Source: Undibacterium sp. KW1 (GTDB lineage: Bacteria; Pseudomonadota; Gammaproteobacteria; Burkholderiales; Burkholderiaceae_D). Taken from it: a stretch of 64,000 bases of DNA. This document shows, piece after piece, positions 54,374 through 62,608 of the stretch. Positions within the stretch are counted from its first letter, which is position 1. Every line of letters begins with the position of its first letter. The notes beneath the pieces are model-generated. The model worked only from the letters and a program-made list of their open reading frames with translations. It was not told where the DNA came from and ran no database searches. A program made the translations under genes and the position numbers. The stretch is taken from positions 5,580,001-5,644,000 of the forward strand of contig NZ_AP018439.1 of NCBI RefSeq assembly GCF_009937955.1, read 5' to 3'.

Positions 54374-55162
54374 TTAAAAGCCGAAATTACCCTGGCTCTG
54401 TTCAGGTCTGGCTGCAGCACCCTGCGCAGGCGATGCTTGTGCAGTTTGTGCAGGCTCCATCGCTGTGCCAGGGCCACCGAGCATGGAGGATGGATCTGGC
54501 TGCGCTGGCATGGTTTGCTGCGGCTGGGCCATGAGCTCACTGCCGACAGTGCGGCTACGGTTGATGTTTTCCATCTGCCTTGCGACTTCCGGATTGCGCA
54601 TTTCCATGCTGGTGGTAATTTCCTCCAGGGATTTTTGCGGTGGGCGCTTGATCATGGGAATGGTCAGCAGCAAATACAAGACGATAAGGACGCCGAGAAT
54701 TTTCCAGAACCGGGTTTTCCTGGCATTCAGTTTTGCCAGCTTGCGCAAGGCAATACCGGCACTTTGCATATTCGTAAAGGAGGCAAGCACCATGCCGTGT
54801 TCCAGCCCGTTCCCCTGTCTGACGATGAGGTGATAGGCATCATTCTTCAAGTCACTGACCAGGCCACTTGCCAGCCTCGGCAGGACACGGTCAGCTTGGG
54901 CCGCAGGCGCCGGAGCAGGCGCTGCATCAGATTCACTGGCAGCGATGGGAGCTGCCTGCGGTGACAGGGTAGAACCGCTTTCTATGGAAAATATAGAAAA
55001 GCCCTGTTCTATGGATGGGAAGCGTATGACATTGGCCACTTCAACTTCGCGCGCACCTTCCAGCAAGATTTTTCCAAGCACAGTCAATTCATGCGAATTG
55101 AAGTTCTTGTTGACCTGTATAGCCTGATAGCTTTCAAAGCGATTGATCAGATTCTGTAACAT
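54374..55162 (-). CDS. Membrane protein between dotM and dotL, unknown
   Basis: This 262-residue protein has one membrane helix at about 153-171 (FWKILGVLIVLYLLLTIPMI). The N-terminal part (1-150) is soluble with an Ala/Pro-rich linker, and the C-terminal part is a Pro/Gln/Ala-rich tail (TMPAQPDPSSMLGGPGTAMEP). It sits between the DotM- and DotL-like genes, where IncI plasmids have trbB, but no thioredoxin motif is present. A structural role in the coupling complex is likely by position. Confidence 0.6.
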   Translation of the reverse strand: MLQNLINRFESYQAIQVNKNFNSHELTVLGKILLEGAREVEVANVIRFPSIEQGFSIFSIESGSTLSPQAAPIAASESDAAPAPAPAAQADRVLPRLASGLVSDLKNDAYHLIVRQGNGLEHGMVLASFTNMQSAGIALRKLAKLNARKTRFWKILGVLIVLYLLLTIPMIKRPPQKSLEEITTSMEMRNPEVARQMENINRSRTVGSELMAQPQQTMPAQPDPSSMLGGPGTAMEPAQTAQASPAQGAAARPEQSQGNFGF

Positions 55163-55202
55163 TCCGTTTTCCTAAATAAAATCATATTGAATTCAAAAGC
55201 CA

Positions 55203-56360
55203 TCACACCTGGCTGCCATAGGTATCGAGGTATTCATCAAGATAAGACTCCAGGCCATCCAGCGCTGTCTTGACATAGGGCCTCATTACTTTGCCACCTG
55301 ACTGCAGCTCGGCCTGATAATGGGCAAATATGCCTGCCGATTCCATCCAGCAGGTACGGCGTCCCAGGGCATTGAACATATAGAACAGCGTGCGGTTGAC
55401 TGGTTTGAGCCATAAGAATTCGGCTGAGGCCACGACACCACTGCTGCGTGCCTTGTCCAGCAGGGCCAGCATGGCAGTCGCCATATAGGCATGGCGCGCA
55501 AGTATCTTTACGATGGCTTCGGTATTTTTATATTTTTCAAAACAAGCCAGGCCCAGTTCAGTATCGAATTTTTCCAGTGCCAGCTTCACCGACAGATCAT
55601 TGCTGGCAACACCTGCTGCCGTGCTTGATGCTGATAACTGATTCAATATCTTCAGCGCAGTTTTCTTGTCACCACTGATCTTGGCCATGAAAGAACCCAG
55701 CAAGGCTTTAAGATAGGGCGGCAAATCATTGAACGAGACAAATTTGGGGCCAAGCTGTCTGATCAATGCGACCTCTGCGCTGGCACGGTCAAGACGGCGC
55801 TTATCAACCGGCAAGCCACTGACAGGCGAAATCTCCTGATAGGTTTCCCATAACTGGTTTTTTTCTACCCACTCCTTGGGAGTCGTGCTCCAGGCCCAGC
55901 GGCCACTCTCCACTGGCACCTTCAGGAGATTGGCGTCCAGCACTGGTGTAATGCAGGGCCACAATGCCACTTCTTTTTTTGCCAGGCTGAACATATCCCA
56001 GCGGCGTTTGAATTTTTGCGATGGGTGTTTGAAGAAAATATAGACGCCCATGGCCACACATAAGAGCATCGCCGGTATCTTGGTGTATTTGCCGATCAAT
56101 TCACCATTGGCGGCGAACTCACTGTACTCCACCTGACCGTAAGGTACGCTGCCCATCCAATCGACTGCCGCACGCACATCGGCATCAAACAAGCCTATCA
56201 ACGGCCCGGTCACGTAAGAACGGAACAGGAAAACTGCGCCGACAATGAAACCCTTGCCGACAAACCAGAGTATCAATACACCTGCAGCAAACAGCAGCAT
56301 GGCCCACAGGCCTTCGTTGGAAGTGTCGTTACCGGAATTACCTGCTTGTGGTGGCGGCAT
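55203..56360 (-). CDS. dotM: DotM/TrbA (IcmP-like) coupling complex protein
   Basis: This is a 385-residue membrane protein with helices at about 17-45 and 95-120 and a cytoplasmic domain. The blocks SVPYGQVEYSEFAANGELIGKYTKIP, RWAWSTTPKEWVEKNQLW and a long helical C-terminus (FLWLKPVNRTLFYMFNALGRRTCWMESAGIFAHYQAELQSG) match DotM/TrbA, which forms the type IV coupling complex with DotL. It overlaps the upstream transglycosylase gene by 23 bases. Its location just upstream of dotL is the usual order (icmP before icmO). Confidence 0.85.
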   Translation of the reverse strand: MPPPQAGNSGNDTSNEGLWAMLLFAAGVLILWFVGKGFIVGAVFLFRSYVTGPLIGLFDADVRAAVDWMGSVPYGQVEYSEFAANGELIGKYTKIPAMLLCVAMGVYIFFKHPSQKFKRRWDMFSLAKKEVALWPCITPVLDANLLKVPVESGRWAWSTTPKEWVEKNQLWETYQEISPVSGLPVDKRRLDRASAEVALIRQLGPKFVSFNDLPPYLKALLGSFMAKISGDKKTALKILNQLSASSTAAGVASNDLSVKLALEKFDTELGLACFEKYKNTEAIVKILARHAYMATAMLALLDKARSSGVVASAEFLWLKPVNRTLFYMFNALGRRTCWMESAGIFAHYQAELQSGGKVMRPYVKTALDGLESYLDEYLDTYGSQV

Positions 56361-56865
56361 GCCCTGCTCCTGCGATTAAATATTCCCATCTGCCTTTGCT
56401 GGCATCATACAAAGCCAGTGACCGGAACCAGTTCAAAAATTCTGTGTCTCGTTGAATTGCCTGATATTTTTTATATACATTCCCTACGTAAGTGGAGCGG
56501 TAAGGCTCATTCGCCGAATGATATAAACCTATTGCACACCACACATCCGATTTGCAGGTGAGATACCTGAGCTTGAAAATATTCGCCCCTACATAGGCAT
56601 TCAGGCAGTTATCTTTCAATACCCTGCTCAAGGGAATGCGATGCTCAGCCAGGTACTGCTTCCAGCTCGCATCATTGATCTGGAAACGGCCATAATCTTG
56701 CGTACGGTTGGCATTGCCTGAAGTACGTACCGATGAACCGCGCTCCTGCGCATAAATCGCCAGCAGTGCCATGGCTGGCACCTTGTAATACTCAGAAGCA
56801 CCTTTAATACAGGAGTAAAAGGCTGGCTCAGAGCTGGTATCTACTGGCGCAATATAGGCATCCAC
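56338..56865 (-). CDS. Lytic transglycosylase (IagB/PilT-like)
   Basis: This 175-residue protein has an SLT-like fold: CIKGASEYYKVPAMALLAIYAQERGSS with the probable catalytic Glu, then DYGRFQINDASWKQYL and NAYVGANIFKLRYL. No signal peptide is evident from the ATG at 56865, so export may use the secretion apparatus or an unseen start. Small transglycosylases of this type accompany type III, type IV and conjugation systems to cut peptidoglycan. It overlaps the DotM gene. Confidence 0.75.
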   Translation of the reverse strand: MDAYIAPVDTSSEPAFYSCIKGASEYYKVPAMALLAIYAQERGSSVRTSGNANRTQDYGRFQINDASWKQYLAEHRIPLSRVLKDNCLNAYVGANIFKLRYLTCKSDVWCAIGLYHSANEPYRSTYVGNVYKKYQAIQRDTEFLNWFRSLALYDASKGRWEYLIAGAGHAATTSR

Positions 56866-56875
56866 GAACCTGTCC

Positions 56876-57418
56876 TCAACTATTATTGTGGTTCTTGTTC
56901 AGATCGATGACCTTGGAAGACTCTTCTGTACGCTTGCCCGCATCGGTTTCTTTTTTTTCGCTCAGCCCGGCACTGATTTCCCTGACACTTTCAGACAGGA
57001 AGGGAAACAGTATTCCCAGATACTCGGCAAATGAGAAAAGAGCGCGGTGACGTATCTGGGTCAGGCGAAAATGGGCGACCAGCCATCTGGTACCTATCAT
57101 CAGCATGACTGCCATGGAAGTCACCAGATGTGTGACAGGGTTTTCTGAATATGGGGAACCGCAGGCAAACAGGAAAGCGATTGCTGTCAGCAAGGCATAT
57201 ATAGTCGTTTCTTTTTTCCGGTATGCCAGAAATCCGGCAATATCATCCTCAGTCCAGCCAAGGCGCTCCTGCGCTTCATTGAAACTTTCTTCCCTCTCCG
57301 AACGCGCACTGGTAAACAAGCGCTTGAATGCGCTCCGGGTAATACCTGCCGCTTTCTGTGCATCGCCAGAAGGAACAAGTTTGCGCCTGAGTGGCGATGC
57401 TTCTTTTTTTTCCGTCAT
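56876..57418 (-). CDS. Two-helix membrane protein, tentative IcmV/TraX type
   Basis: This 180-residue protein has a basic N-terminus, then SFNEAQERLGWTEDDIAGFLAYRKKE, two close membrane helices (IYALLTAIAFLFACG and HLVTSMAVMLMIGTRWLVA), and a hydrophilic tail. The F-x-EA-x-x-RLG-x-x-E/D-D pattern before a helical hairpin resembles IcmV/TraX proteins as I remember them; the match is weak and needs an HMM test. It lies in the dotM-dotL operon. Confidence 0.45.
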   Translation of the reverse strand: MTEKKEASPLRRKLVPSGDAQKAAGITRSAFKRLFTSARSEREESFNEAQERLGWTEDDIAGFLAYRKKETTIYALLTAIAFLFACGSPYSENPVTHLVTSMAVMLMIGTRWLVAHFRLTQIRHRALFSFAEYLGILFPFLSESVREISAGLSEKKETDAGKRTEESSKVIDLNKNHNNS

Positions 57419-57441
57419 TGGAGCTCCACAAACAGCAGCGA

Positions 57442-58020
57442 TTAAGTATTTTCCGTTACAGGCTCAGGCATGGGCGTAAGCACCATCTGGAATAAATCCA
57501 GCAAGCCGTTGGCATTGACTATTTTTTTTTCTTCCAGTTCTTCCAGCAAGCGCCCATCATCTATCTCAAAACGCCAGTCTTTCACTTTACGGTAACTGTA
57601 CTGATGCATACGTTCGATAGCGTCATGTACAAACAATAAAATCACGGAAGGCGACACCAGCAGGCCAGCATCTGAAATCTGTGCACGATAACCCGTGCGG
57701 CTCTGGAAACTGGGATCAGGAATCCAGTCTATGCCAAAACCCGGGGCCAGCGTGTCTTGCGCTGGCGCGACGGCATAGTCGCCTTCAAAAAAGGTATCTT
57801 TATAGTGCCGCTCCGCCAGATACAGCATGGCGGGAAACAAGCCCTCTTCGCCATATACCCAGTCATTTTCACTACGGCCATAGACGATGCCATCATGGAC
57901 ACGACCATCCGCATTATTGGCAAAGAAAATATACTGTGGCGCAAGCAGAGACTCCATGGTCTCGCGCAATACAGGCAGGGCATTGATGTTGCCTGCTGCG
58001 CTCGTGACTGCTGCATTCAT
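57442..58020 (-). CDS. Soluble acidic protein, possible IcmS-like adaptor
   Basis: This 192-residue soluble protein is acidic. It shows GLFPAMLYLAERHYKDTFF and SPSVILLFVHDAIERM, which can be placed over the GLLPAIAKRA and TPNVLRLLCMTDVM regions of Legionella IcmS from memory. The similarity is faint and the protein is about 80 residues longer, so this is only a hypothesis. Position upstream of dotM matches icmS in Legionella. It overlaps the next upstream gene by four bases (ATGA). Confidence 0.4.
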   Translation of the reverse strand: MNAAVTSAAGNINALPVLRETMESLLAPQYIFFANNADGRVHDGIVYGRSENDWVYGEEGLFPAMLYLAERHYKDTFFEGDYAVAPAQDTLAPGFGIDWIPDPSFQSRTGYRAQISDAGLLVSPSVILLFVHDAIERMHQYSYRKVKDWRFEIDDGRLLEELEEKKIVNANGLLDLFQMVLTPMPEPVTENT

Positions 58021-58751
58021 TTGGCACGTATCTCCAGAATTTTCAATTCGCAGACCTGATTCATGGCATCCAGTGCCAGTTTTTTATCGACCTTGCCTAT
58101 CAAACCCAGTTGCACTGCACGGTTTTGCGGAGAAATGTAGTACTGGTCTTCAACCAGAGTGCCAAACAAGGTACTGATGTACTGCATGGGCTTGCTACCC
58201 GCTTCACGGACAAAGGGAAGGCGCATGACCTGCTCACTCAACTGCCGGGCTTTTTCTTCATAAGGCGGGAAAGGCTCGCCACGTGACCCGGCCAGCAATG
58301 CGCCCATGGCAACGTCAGAAAAACCCGCGCAGATCTGGCTGGCCTGTGCCATGGAAAACACGGAAGGAACACCACTGGCTGCATCTTTTTGACCAAACGG
58401 GTTTTGCGCAGCAGCTCCAGTAGCAGGCGTGGTCGTGGCATTTCCACCAGCCAGCTCCTGCGGTGCGCCTGTGGGTTTGGACATATCCAGGGCCGGTACT
58501 GCAGTATTCGCCTGAGCATTGCCAGACAAACCAAAATCACCACTTACCGTCGCCGCAGTCTCACCACTCTTGCCACTATTACCAGATATGCCGGCATAAG
58601 CCACCACTGCACAAGAAAGTACGATCAGCAGCAAAGCTGCAAGGCCAGCATATTGCAAGACTTGAGGCTTGCCACCGCCCGCAGGGACATACATGCGCGT
58701 GCCCAGCAACAGCAAACCCAGGATAAAGAAAGAAGTAGCCGCGTAAACCAT
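58017..58751 (-). CDS. Membrane protein of the dotM-dotL operon, unknown
   Basis: This 244-residue protein has two N-terminal helices (about 5-17 and 32-53), then a flexible Gly/Ala/Thr-rich linker (about 55-125) and a soluble C-terminal domain (FSMAQASQICAGFSDVAMGALLAGSRGE onward). The linker resembles those of periplasmic-spanning secretion proteins. No named family is recognised. Confidence 0.55.
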   Translation of the reverse strand: MVYAATSFFILGLLLLGTRMYVPAGGGKPQVLQYAGLAALLLIVLSCAVVAYAGISGNSGKSGETAATVSGDFGLSGNAQANTAVPALDMSKPTGAPQELAGGNATTTPATGAAAQNPFGQKDAASGVPSVFSMAQASQICAGFSDVAMGALLAGSRGEPFPPYEEKARQLSEQVMRLPFVREAGSKPMQYISTLFGTLVEDQYYISPQNRAVQLGLIGKVDKKLALDAMNQVCELKILEIRAK

Positions 58752-58756
58752 GGGCT

Positions 58757-59374
58757 TTATTTACCTGAACGGAAATAGTCAGCGAAGGCCGTCTTGCCAG
58801 CCGCCCTTTCCGCTGCGATACGCTCCTGCTCATCACGCTGCGCTTCAGCAGCTTCGGCCATCGCATCTCTGAGTTCTATACGGATATAACGCTCTTTTTC
58901 AAACACCGTAATCTGCACACTTTTTGCACGCAAGCGTTTGGTGTCTTGATATTGGTGGAAATTATTTCTTCCCTCATCGGAAAAATAAGCCAGGTCTTCC
59001 ATGGCGGCATACAGGTTGCCAACAAAGCTGCCATCAGACTGCACGTAGGGGTCCCAGCCCAGCGGGATGCGGGATTCAAAGCGGAAGGCATAACGATGCG
59101 CCCAGGCATCCACATGCTGCCCCAGAGTCTGGCCACGTTCATAAAACCAGGTGTAATTCATGGTCACGGGATCTGCTTTGGCATGGTCTGCAGCCAGCGC
59201 AGGCTCCAGCTTCATGTCGCGCATGAAGGGTGAAGGCGACTTCGCCGGTAATTCGACTATGCCCTTGAAATTGTTTTCTGGAATAACTTCACGATACTGC
59301 GCTGTTGTTTGCCGCGTGGCACAGCCCGACACTGCGAGCGCTGTCATCACTACCACCGTAGAAAAAACTTTCAC
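58757..59374 (-). CDS. Lipoprotein with TcpQ/N0-like domain, DotD-like candidate
   Basis: This is a 205-residue lipoprotein (lipobox VSGC at residues 15-18). The central region GQTLGQHVDAWAHRYAFRFESRIPLGWDPYVQSDGSFVGNLYAAMEDL matches the TcpQ-type, secretin N0-like pattern (T-L-x-x-x-L/V-x-x-W-A ... Y/F-V-S-x-x-S-F-x-G). DotD and TraH lipoproteins also carry an N0-like fold in the outer-membrane core. It may occupy that role or be an extra N0 lipoprotein. The C-terminus is a charged helix. Confidence 0.6.
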   Translation of the reverse strand: MKVFSTVVVMTALAVSGCATRQTTAQYREVIPENNFKGIVELPAKSPSPFMRDMKLEPALAADHAKADPVTMNYTWFYERGQTLGQHVDAWAHRYAFRFESRIPLGWDPYVQSDGSFVGNLYAAMEDLAYFSDEGRNNFHQYQDTKRLRAKSVQITVFEKERYIRIELRDAMAEAAEAQRDEQERIAAERAAGKTAFADYFRSGK

Positions 59375-59385
59375 CTGTCACTCCT

Positions 59386-59847
59386 CTATACAGCGAATCC
59401 GACTTGATAATCCAGCGATACCGGCACACGTTCTATTAAATTCACCGCGTAACCACCCGACTGCTCCAGCTTGACCAGACCGCAGCCATCGCGAAACAGG
59501 AAAGACATCGCAAAGGCCTGCTGCCCATCCGAGCCATACATGCCAACTGCCCTGGCTATCATTTCATTCATGACATAGCGGGTGTTCACATGCAGGGATT
59601 TGATGTCATAGTCCAACACAACTGCGGCAGACACCGCAACATCCACCTGCAACTGCCCGTCTGGTCTTGACAGAAAAATCATGCAGTTGCGAAAGCAAAA
59701 TGGTGCAATCACTTCTGCATCCAAAATCATCTGCACATCCAGCAAATATTGCACACAGAGTTGCACTGCTTTTTGCAGGGCAATCGTTTCTGCAGGCTTT
59801 ATAAGCACGGCCTCTTCACCAGTGAGCAGATTCGATTCCAGGTTCAC
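59386..59847 (-). CDS. First gene of the dotM-dotL operon, unknown function
   Basis: This is a soluble protein of about 153 residues with alternating beta and helical pattern (VAVSAAVVLDYDIKSLHVNTRYVMNEMIARAVGMYGSDGQQ). An open frame extends to an ATG at 59886, but that ATG lies in the loop of a terminator hairpin, so the GTG at 59847 (VNLESNLL) is preferred. No family recognised. It opens an eleven-gene minus-strand operon that ends at 49948. Confidence 0.5.
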   Translation of the reverse strand: MNLESNLLTGEEAVLIKPAETIALQKAVQLCVQYLLDVQMILDAEVIAPFCFRNCMIFLSRPDGQLQVDVAVSAAVVLDYDIKSLHVNTRYVMNEMIARAVGMYGSDGQQAFAMSFLFRDGCGLVKLEQSGGYAVNLIERVPVSLDYQVGFAV

Positions 59848-59872
59848 AGCAAACGCTCTACGCAAGTAAATT

Positions 59873-59896
59873 AAAAAAGCAGCCATTGGCTGCTTT
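59873..59896 (-). terminator. Terminator upstream of the secretion operon
   Basis: A 9 bp stem (AAAGCAGCC at 59876-59884 and its complement at 59888-59896) is followed on the minus strand by a TTTTTT run. It would stop transcripts from the gene at 60192-60965 and marks the start of an independent transcription unit below. Confidence 0.75.
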
Positions 59897-60191
59897 ACTG
59901 TTCAATACAGATATATGTGACTGGTGTATGCACCGGCTTTCTGCATGACCAGATCAGACTGGTTGCAGGCCGGACGAATGCAGACTCAAGATGCTTTCAT
60001 GCAACCTGCCACACCGGGCAGGCAATCTGGCAAAACATCTCGGTCAGTTGATTGTCCATTCATTCAATTGTGCACGTATCCGGCGCAAAAGCAGGACAAA
60101 GAAATCATCAACTTTACATTCGCATTTTGTGGCGCAGGCAGCAGCACCACCCCATATATGAGACAAAGTTTAGGCGAATGAAAATCAAAAG
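59887..60191. other. Gap before the secretion operon
   Basis: These 305 bases contain the end of the terminator and no supported gene. The plus-strand frame from 59924 lacks a ribosome-binding site and family features and is not called. Confidence 0.4.
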
Positions 60192-60965
60192 TCAAACGAT
60201 TTTCCGCAAGTACCTTTCAGACATGGGGAAACCTTCTGCAAGCAGGGCTGTGACGGCGTGGTCGTGCTCTTCCAGGCGATTGCATTTGATCGCCAGTTCG
60301 GCAAAATTTGCCGAAAAAGCAGGAATGGAACCGCCATATCTGGCATCAACTATCCAGTTGACGAACTTCTTTAAATTCCCACTGGCAATCTTTTTTTCCG
60401 ACCACTCTTTGACACGCTCAAAATTATGCAGAACCAGAAGCTCAGGACGCGGCACCTTGACGACAAATTCACCGATGGGGTCGGAACATATCTTGTCTTC
60501 GTAAAACTCATAATCACCATTGGTCTTGAGCATTTCATACGGAGGATGCAGGGATTGCACCAGCATCAGTTTAATATCGCCCTCACCCAGCTCCAGACCA
60601 TAAGAGTACTCACCTGCGACAAACACCAAGGGCGGCCCCGATTCAGACTTGATCGCTTCCAGCGTGAAAGCACTTGAATAACATAGCCCCGTTGCATTCT
60701 TGAAATGCAGACTGGCCAGGCGTATCGCATGCCGCATCAGAATGGCCTTGCCATCCGCCATCTTGTCAGTGGGTATATATACGCCGTGCGCCACACGTTG
60801 TATCAGCGCTTTTTGTGCCAGGTAGTAACTTTTATTTTTTGCGATATTGGTGCCGACTATCATAAGCTCGGGAAACACTTCATCCACCACCTCCTCCTTG
60901 GCAGGTGACTTGCGTCGTGCTGTCACTTTCGCTATTTTCTCAGGCACAGTTTTACTTGATTTCAA
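60192..60965 (-). CDS. AbiEi-like winged-helix protein, unknown role
   Basis: This 257-residue protein has a basic N-terminus and a region IAKNKSYYLAQKALIQRVAHGVYIPTDKMADGKAILMRHAIRLASLHFKNATGLCYSSAFTLEAI that resembles the N-terminal winged-helix and following domain of AbiEi-type antitoxins (and AbiEi domains fused to HipA-like kinases). The start is a TTG with GAGGAAG upstream. No AbiEii or HipA gene is seen next to it. It might be a remnant or a stand-alone regulator of the neighbouring locus. Confidence 0.45.
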   Translation of the reverse strand: MKSSKTVPEKIAKVTARRKSPAKEEVVDEVFPELMIVGTNIAKNKSYYLAQKALIQRVAHGVYIPTDKMADGKAILMRHAIRLASLHFKNATGLCYSSAFTLEAIKSESGPPLVFVAGEYSYGLELGEGDIKLMLVQSLHPPYEMLKTNGDYEFYEDKICSDPIGEFVVKVPRPELLVLHNFERVKEWSEKKIASGNLKKFVNWIVDARYGGSIPAFSANFAELAIKCNRLEEHDHAVTALLAEGFPMSERYLRKIV

Positions 60966-61709
60966 TTACAGACTTCCTCGACAAAAACAATGATTACGAA
61001 ACGGAACTCATTTAGTGAGCATGGACGAAATGCGTCCTAGTATATTCTGAATCAGGGCTCGTCCAGCGATTCGTATACACACTTAACAACACCTGCCTTT
61101 CTTTAATGTGCAGACACACCATGAAGTATTTGCATTTTTTACTTTGACAGGTAGATAAAAGGCAGACATGCATGCATTACTGCACTCACTTTTGAGCCAT
61201 GTTATGGCCTTTGCGGCGAATATCAGACGTCATTGTGTTACATTTTGTAAGACGATCACAAGGTCCATGCCAAGAGCGCACTTATGCCCGACAATGTAGC
61301 TCATGAAAAGTCGTGCGCGTGCTTCACAAATTTAGCTATGTCAACGAATCCGCTCACAGGACGTTTTTGATGAGCGTTGCGCTTGCTCCTGAATTCAGTC
61401 TGGAAATAATAAGCTTGCGTTTTTACCGGTTGATTTTTTGAAAAACGCCCTCATTTGCACGCGGTATATCAAAAAAATTTGTCGCACTCATTCCTCTGGA
61501 TATGAGTGACATCAGAGCAAACAAATTGATTTGAATTGGTGCGTGTACGGATACTTGCATCGCTTGATATTGATGACTGCAATGAAGCAAGACATGAAAC
61601 ACAGCAGCGCACGCGGCCGGATGGTCAGAGTTTGACTTTCCTACTTTAATTTCGTAATATCTCGCGTGCTAAAAATAAAAAATTGCTCGAATGGAGCAAG
61701 AGGACAAAG
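60966..61709. other. Large gene-free AT-rich region
   Basis: I see no supported gene in these 744 bases. A small hairpin (CACTCAT at 61485-61491 and ATGAGTG at 61502-61508) and an AT-rich stretch at about 61640-61685, probably the promoter for the next gene, are the only visible structure. It may contain decayed sequence. Confidence 0.4.
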
Positions 61710-62576
61710 ATGAGTGGCTCAACTATCGATCTTACGGAGGAAGATATTCTTGATGTACTTCGCCGTAATGGAGTTGATCCTGAATTTGTCTCTCCAGAGC
61801 AACTAGACCGCATTTTTGAATATGTTGAATCGGAAGAAGACCGCGTTCTTTCGGGGGTACTTTACTTTGAAGACCCCAAGCAAATTCAAATGTATGCGCG
61901 TGTCGAAATCGCCAATATATTGCGCGAAAAGGGCATACTCGAAATCAAGCCCGAGCTTGCCATCACAGTCACCGGTGCCTGCCTGATCAGTACTGATATT
62001 TTCGAGCGCTACAATAAAATTCGTGCCGAAGTTGAAAAACTGGAAAAATTCGGTAATGTTGCCATCACCATTAATCCTGGTGTCGATGGTGACAAATCGG
62101 CACATCAGATCAGTGTAGATATTCATGAAGTCGCATTGGAGAACGTCAATGCGGCCTCTCTGATCACCGATGCGCTGTCAGAAATTTCCAAGCGTGCCAT
62201 GCTGGGCGGCAGCTTTCAAGTCAACTTCATTGAACAGCGCGAAGACACAGCAACACATCAACGCAATATTGATAGCGGCATCATGCCAGCCAAACTGGAA
62301 GTCATTGATTTTGGTTACGGCAGTGATGGCGATGAAAAGTTTGCAGAACGCACCTACAAAGACGTGGAAGGTGATTTCTTCACACTGCGCCGTGAAGCAG
62401 GCGGCTATTCCCAGTTCAGCGTGATAGGCCCCTACCAGAATGCCAGCGACAAGAATGATGCGACTGTCAGCACACTCAATGGTGATAACTGGACCAAGGT
62501 AGAACCTGAACTGTTTGAGTTAATCAATCAAAAGCTTGAACAAACTGCCACTGCCAGAAGCACACCAAAAATGTAA
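61710..62576 (+). CDS. Unknown acidic protein, possible substrate
   Basis: This is an unrecognised 288-residue soluble acidic protein. The ATG at 61710 has AGAGGA six bases upstream; the longer frame starts with TTG. The sequence is balanced between helix and strand (ELAITVTGACLISTDIFERYNKIRAEVEKLEKFGNVAITINPGVDGD), without signal peptide or membrane helix. It lies alone between gene-free DNA and the minus-strand genes that follow. A cytoplasmic factor or secreted effector are both possible. Confidence 0.55.
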   Translation: MSGSTIDLTEEDILDVLRRNGVDPEFVSPEQLDRIFEYVESEEDRVLSGVLYFEDPKQIQMYARVEIANILREKGILEIKPELAITVTGACLISTDIFERYNKIRAEVEKLEKFGNVAITINPGVDGDKSAHQISVDIHEVALENVNAASLITDALSEISKRAMLGGSFQVNFIEQREDTATHQRNIDSGIMPAKLEVIDFGYGSDGDEKFAERTYKDVEGDFFTLRREAGGYSQFSVIGPYQNASDKNDATVSTLNGDNWTKVEPELFELINQKLEQTATARSTPKM

Positions 62577-62608
62577 TGCAAAAGTGCAGGCATTTATCTG
62601 GCTGCCAC

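Noticed and set aside
36376..59847. A conjugative plasmid or integrative element rather than an effector secretion system
   Set aside because: No relaxase, origin of transfer, integrase or attachment site was recognised in the window, and an IcmW-like adaptor is present. It remains possible if these lie beyond 64000.
59848..59886. An ATG start at 59886 for the first gene of the dotM-dotL operon
   Set aside because: The ATG lies in the loop of a terminator hairpin, so translation there would need transcripts from before the terminator; the downstream GTG fits better.
59924..60181. An 85-codon plus-strand frame
   Set aside because: No ribosome-binding site, no motif, and high Cys/Gln/Thr content typical of an accidental frame.
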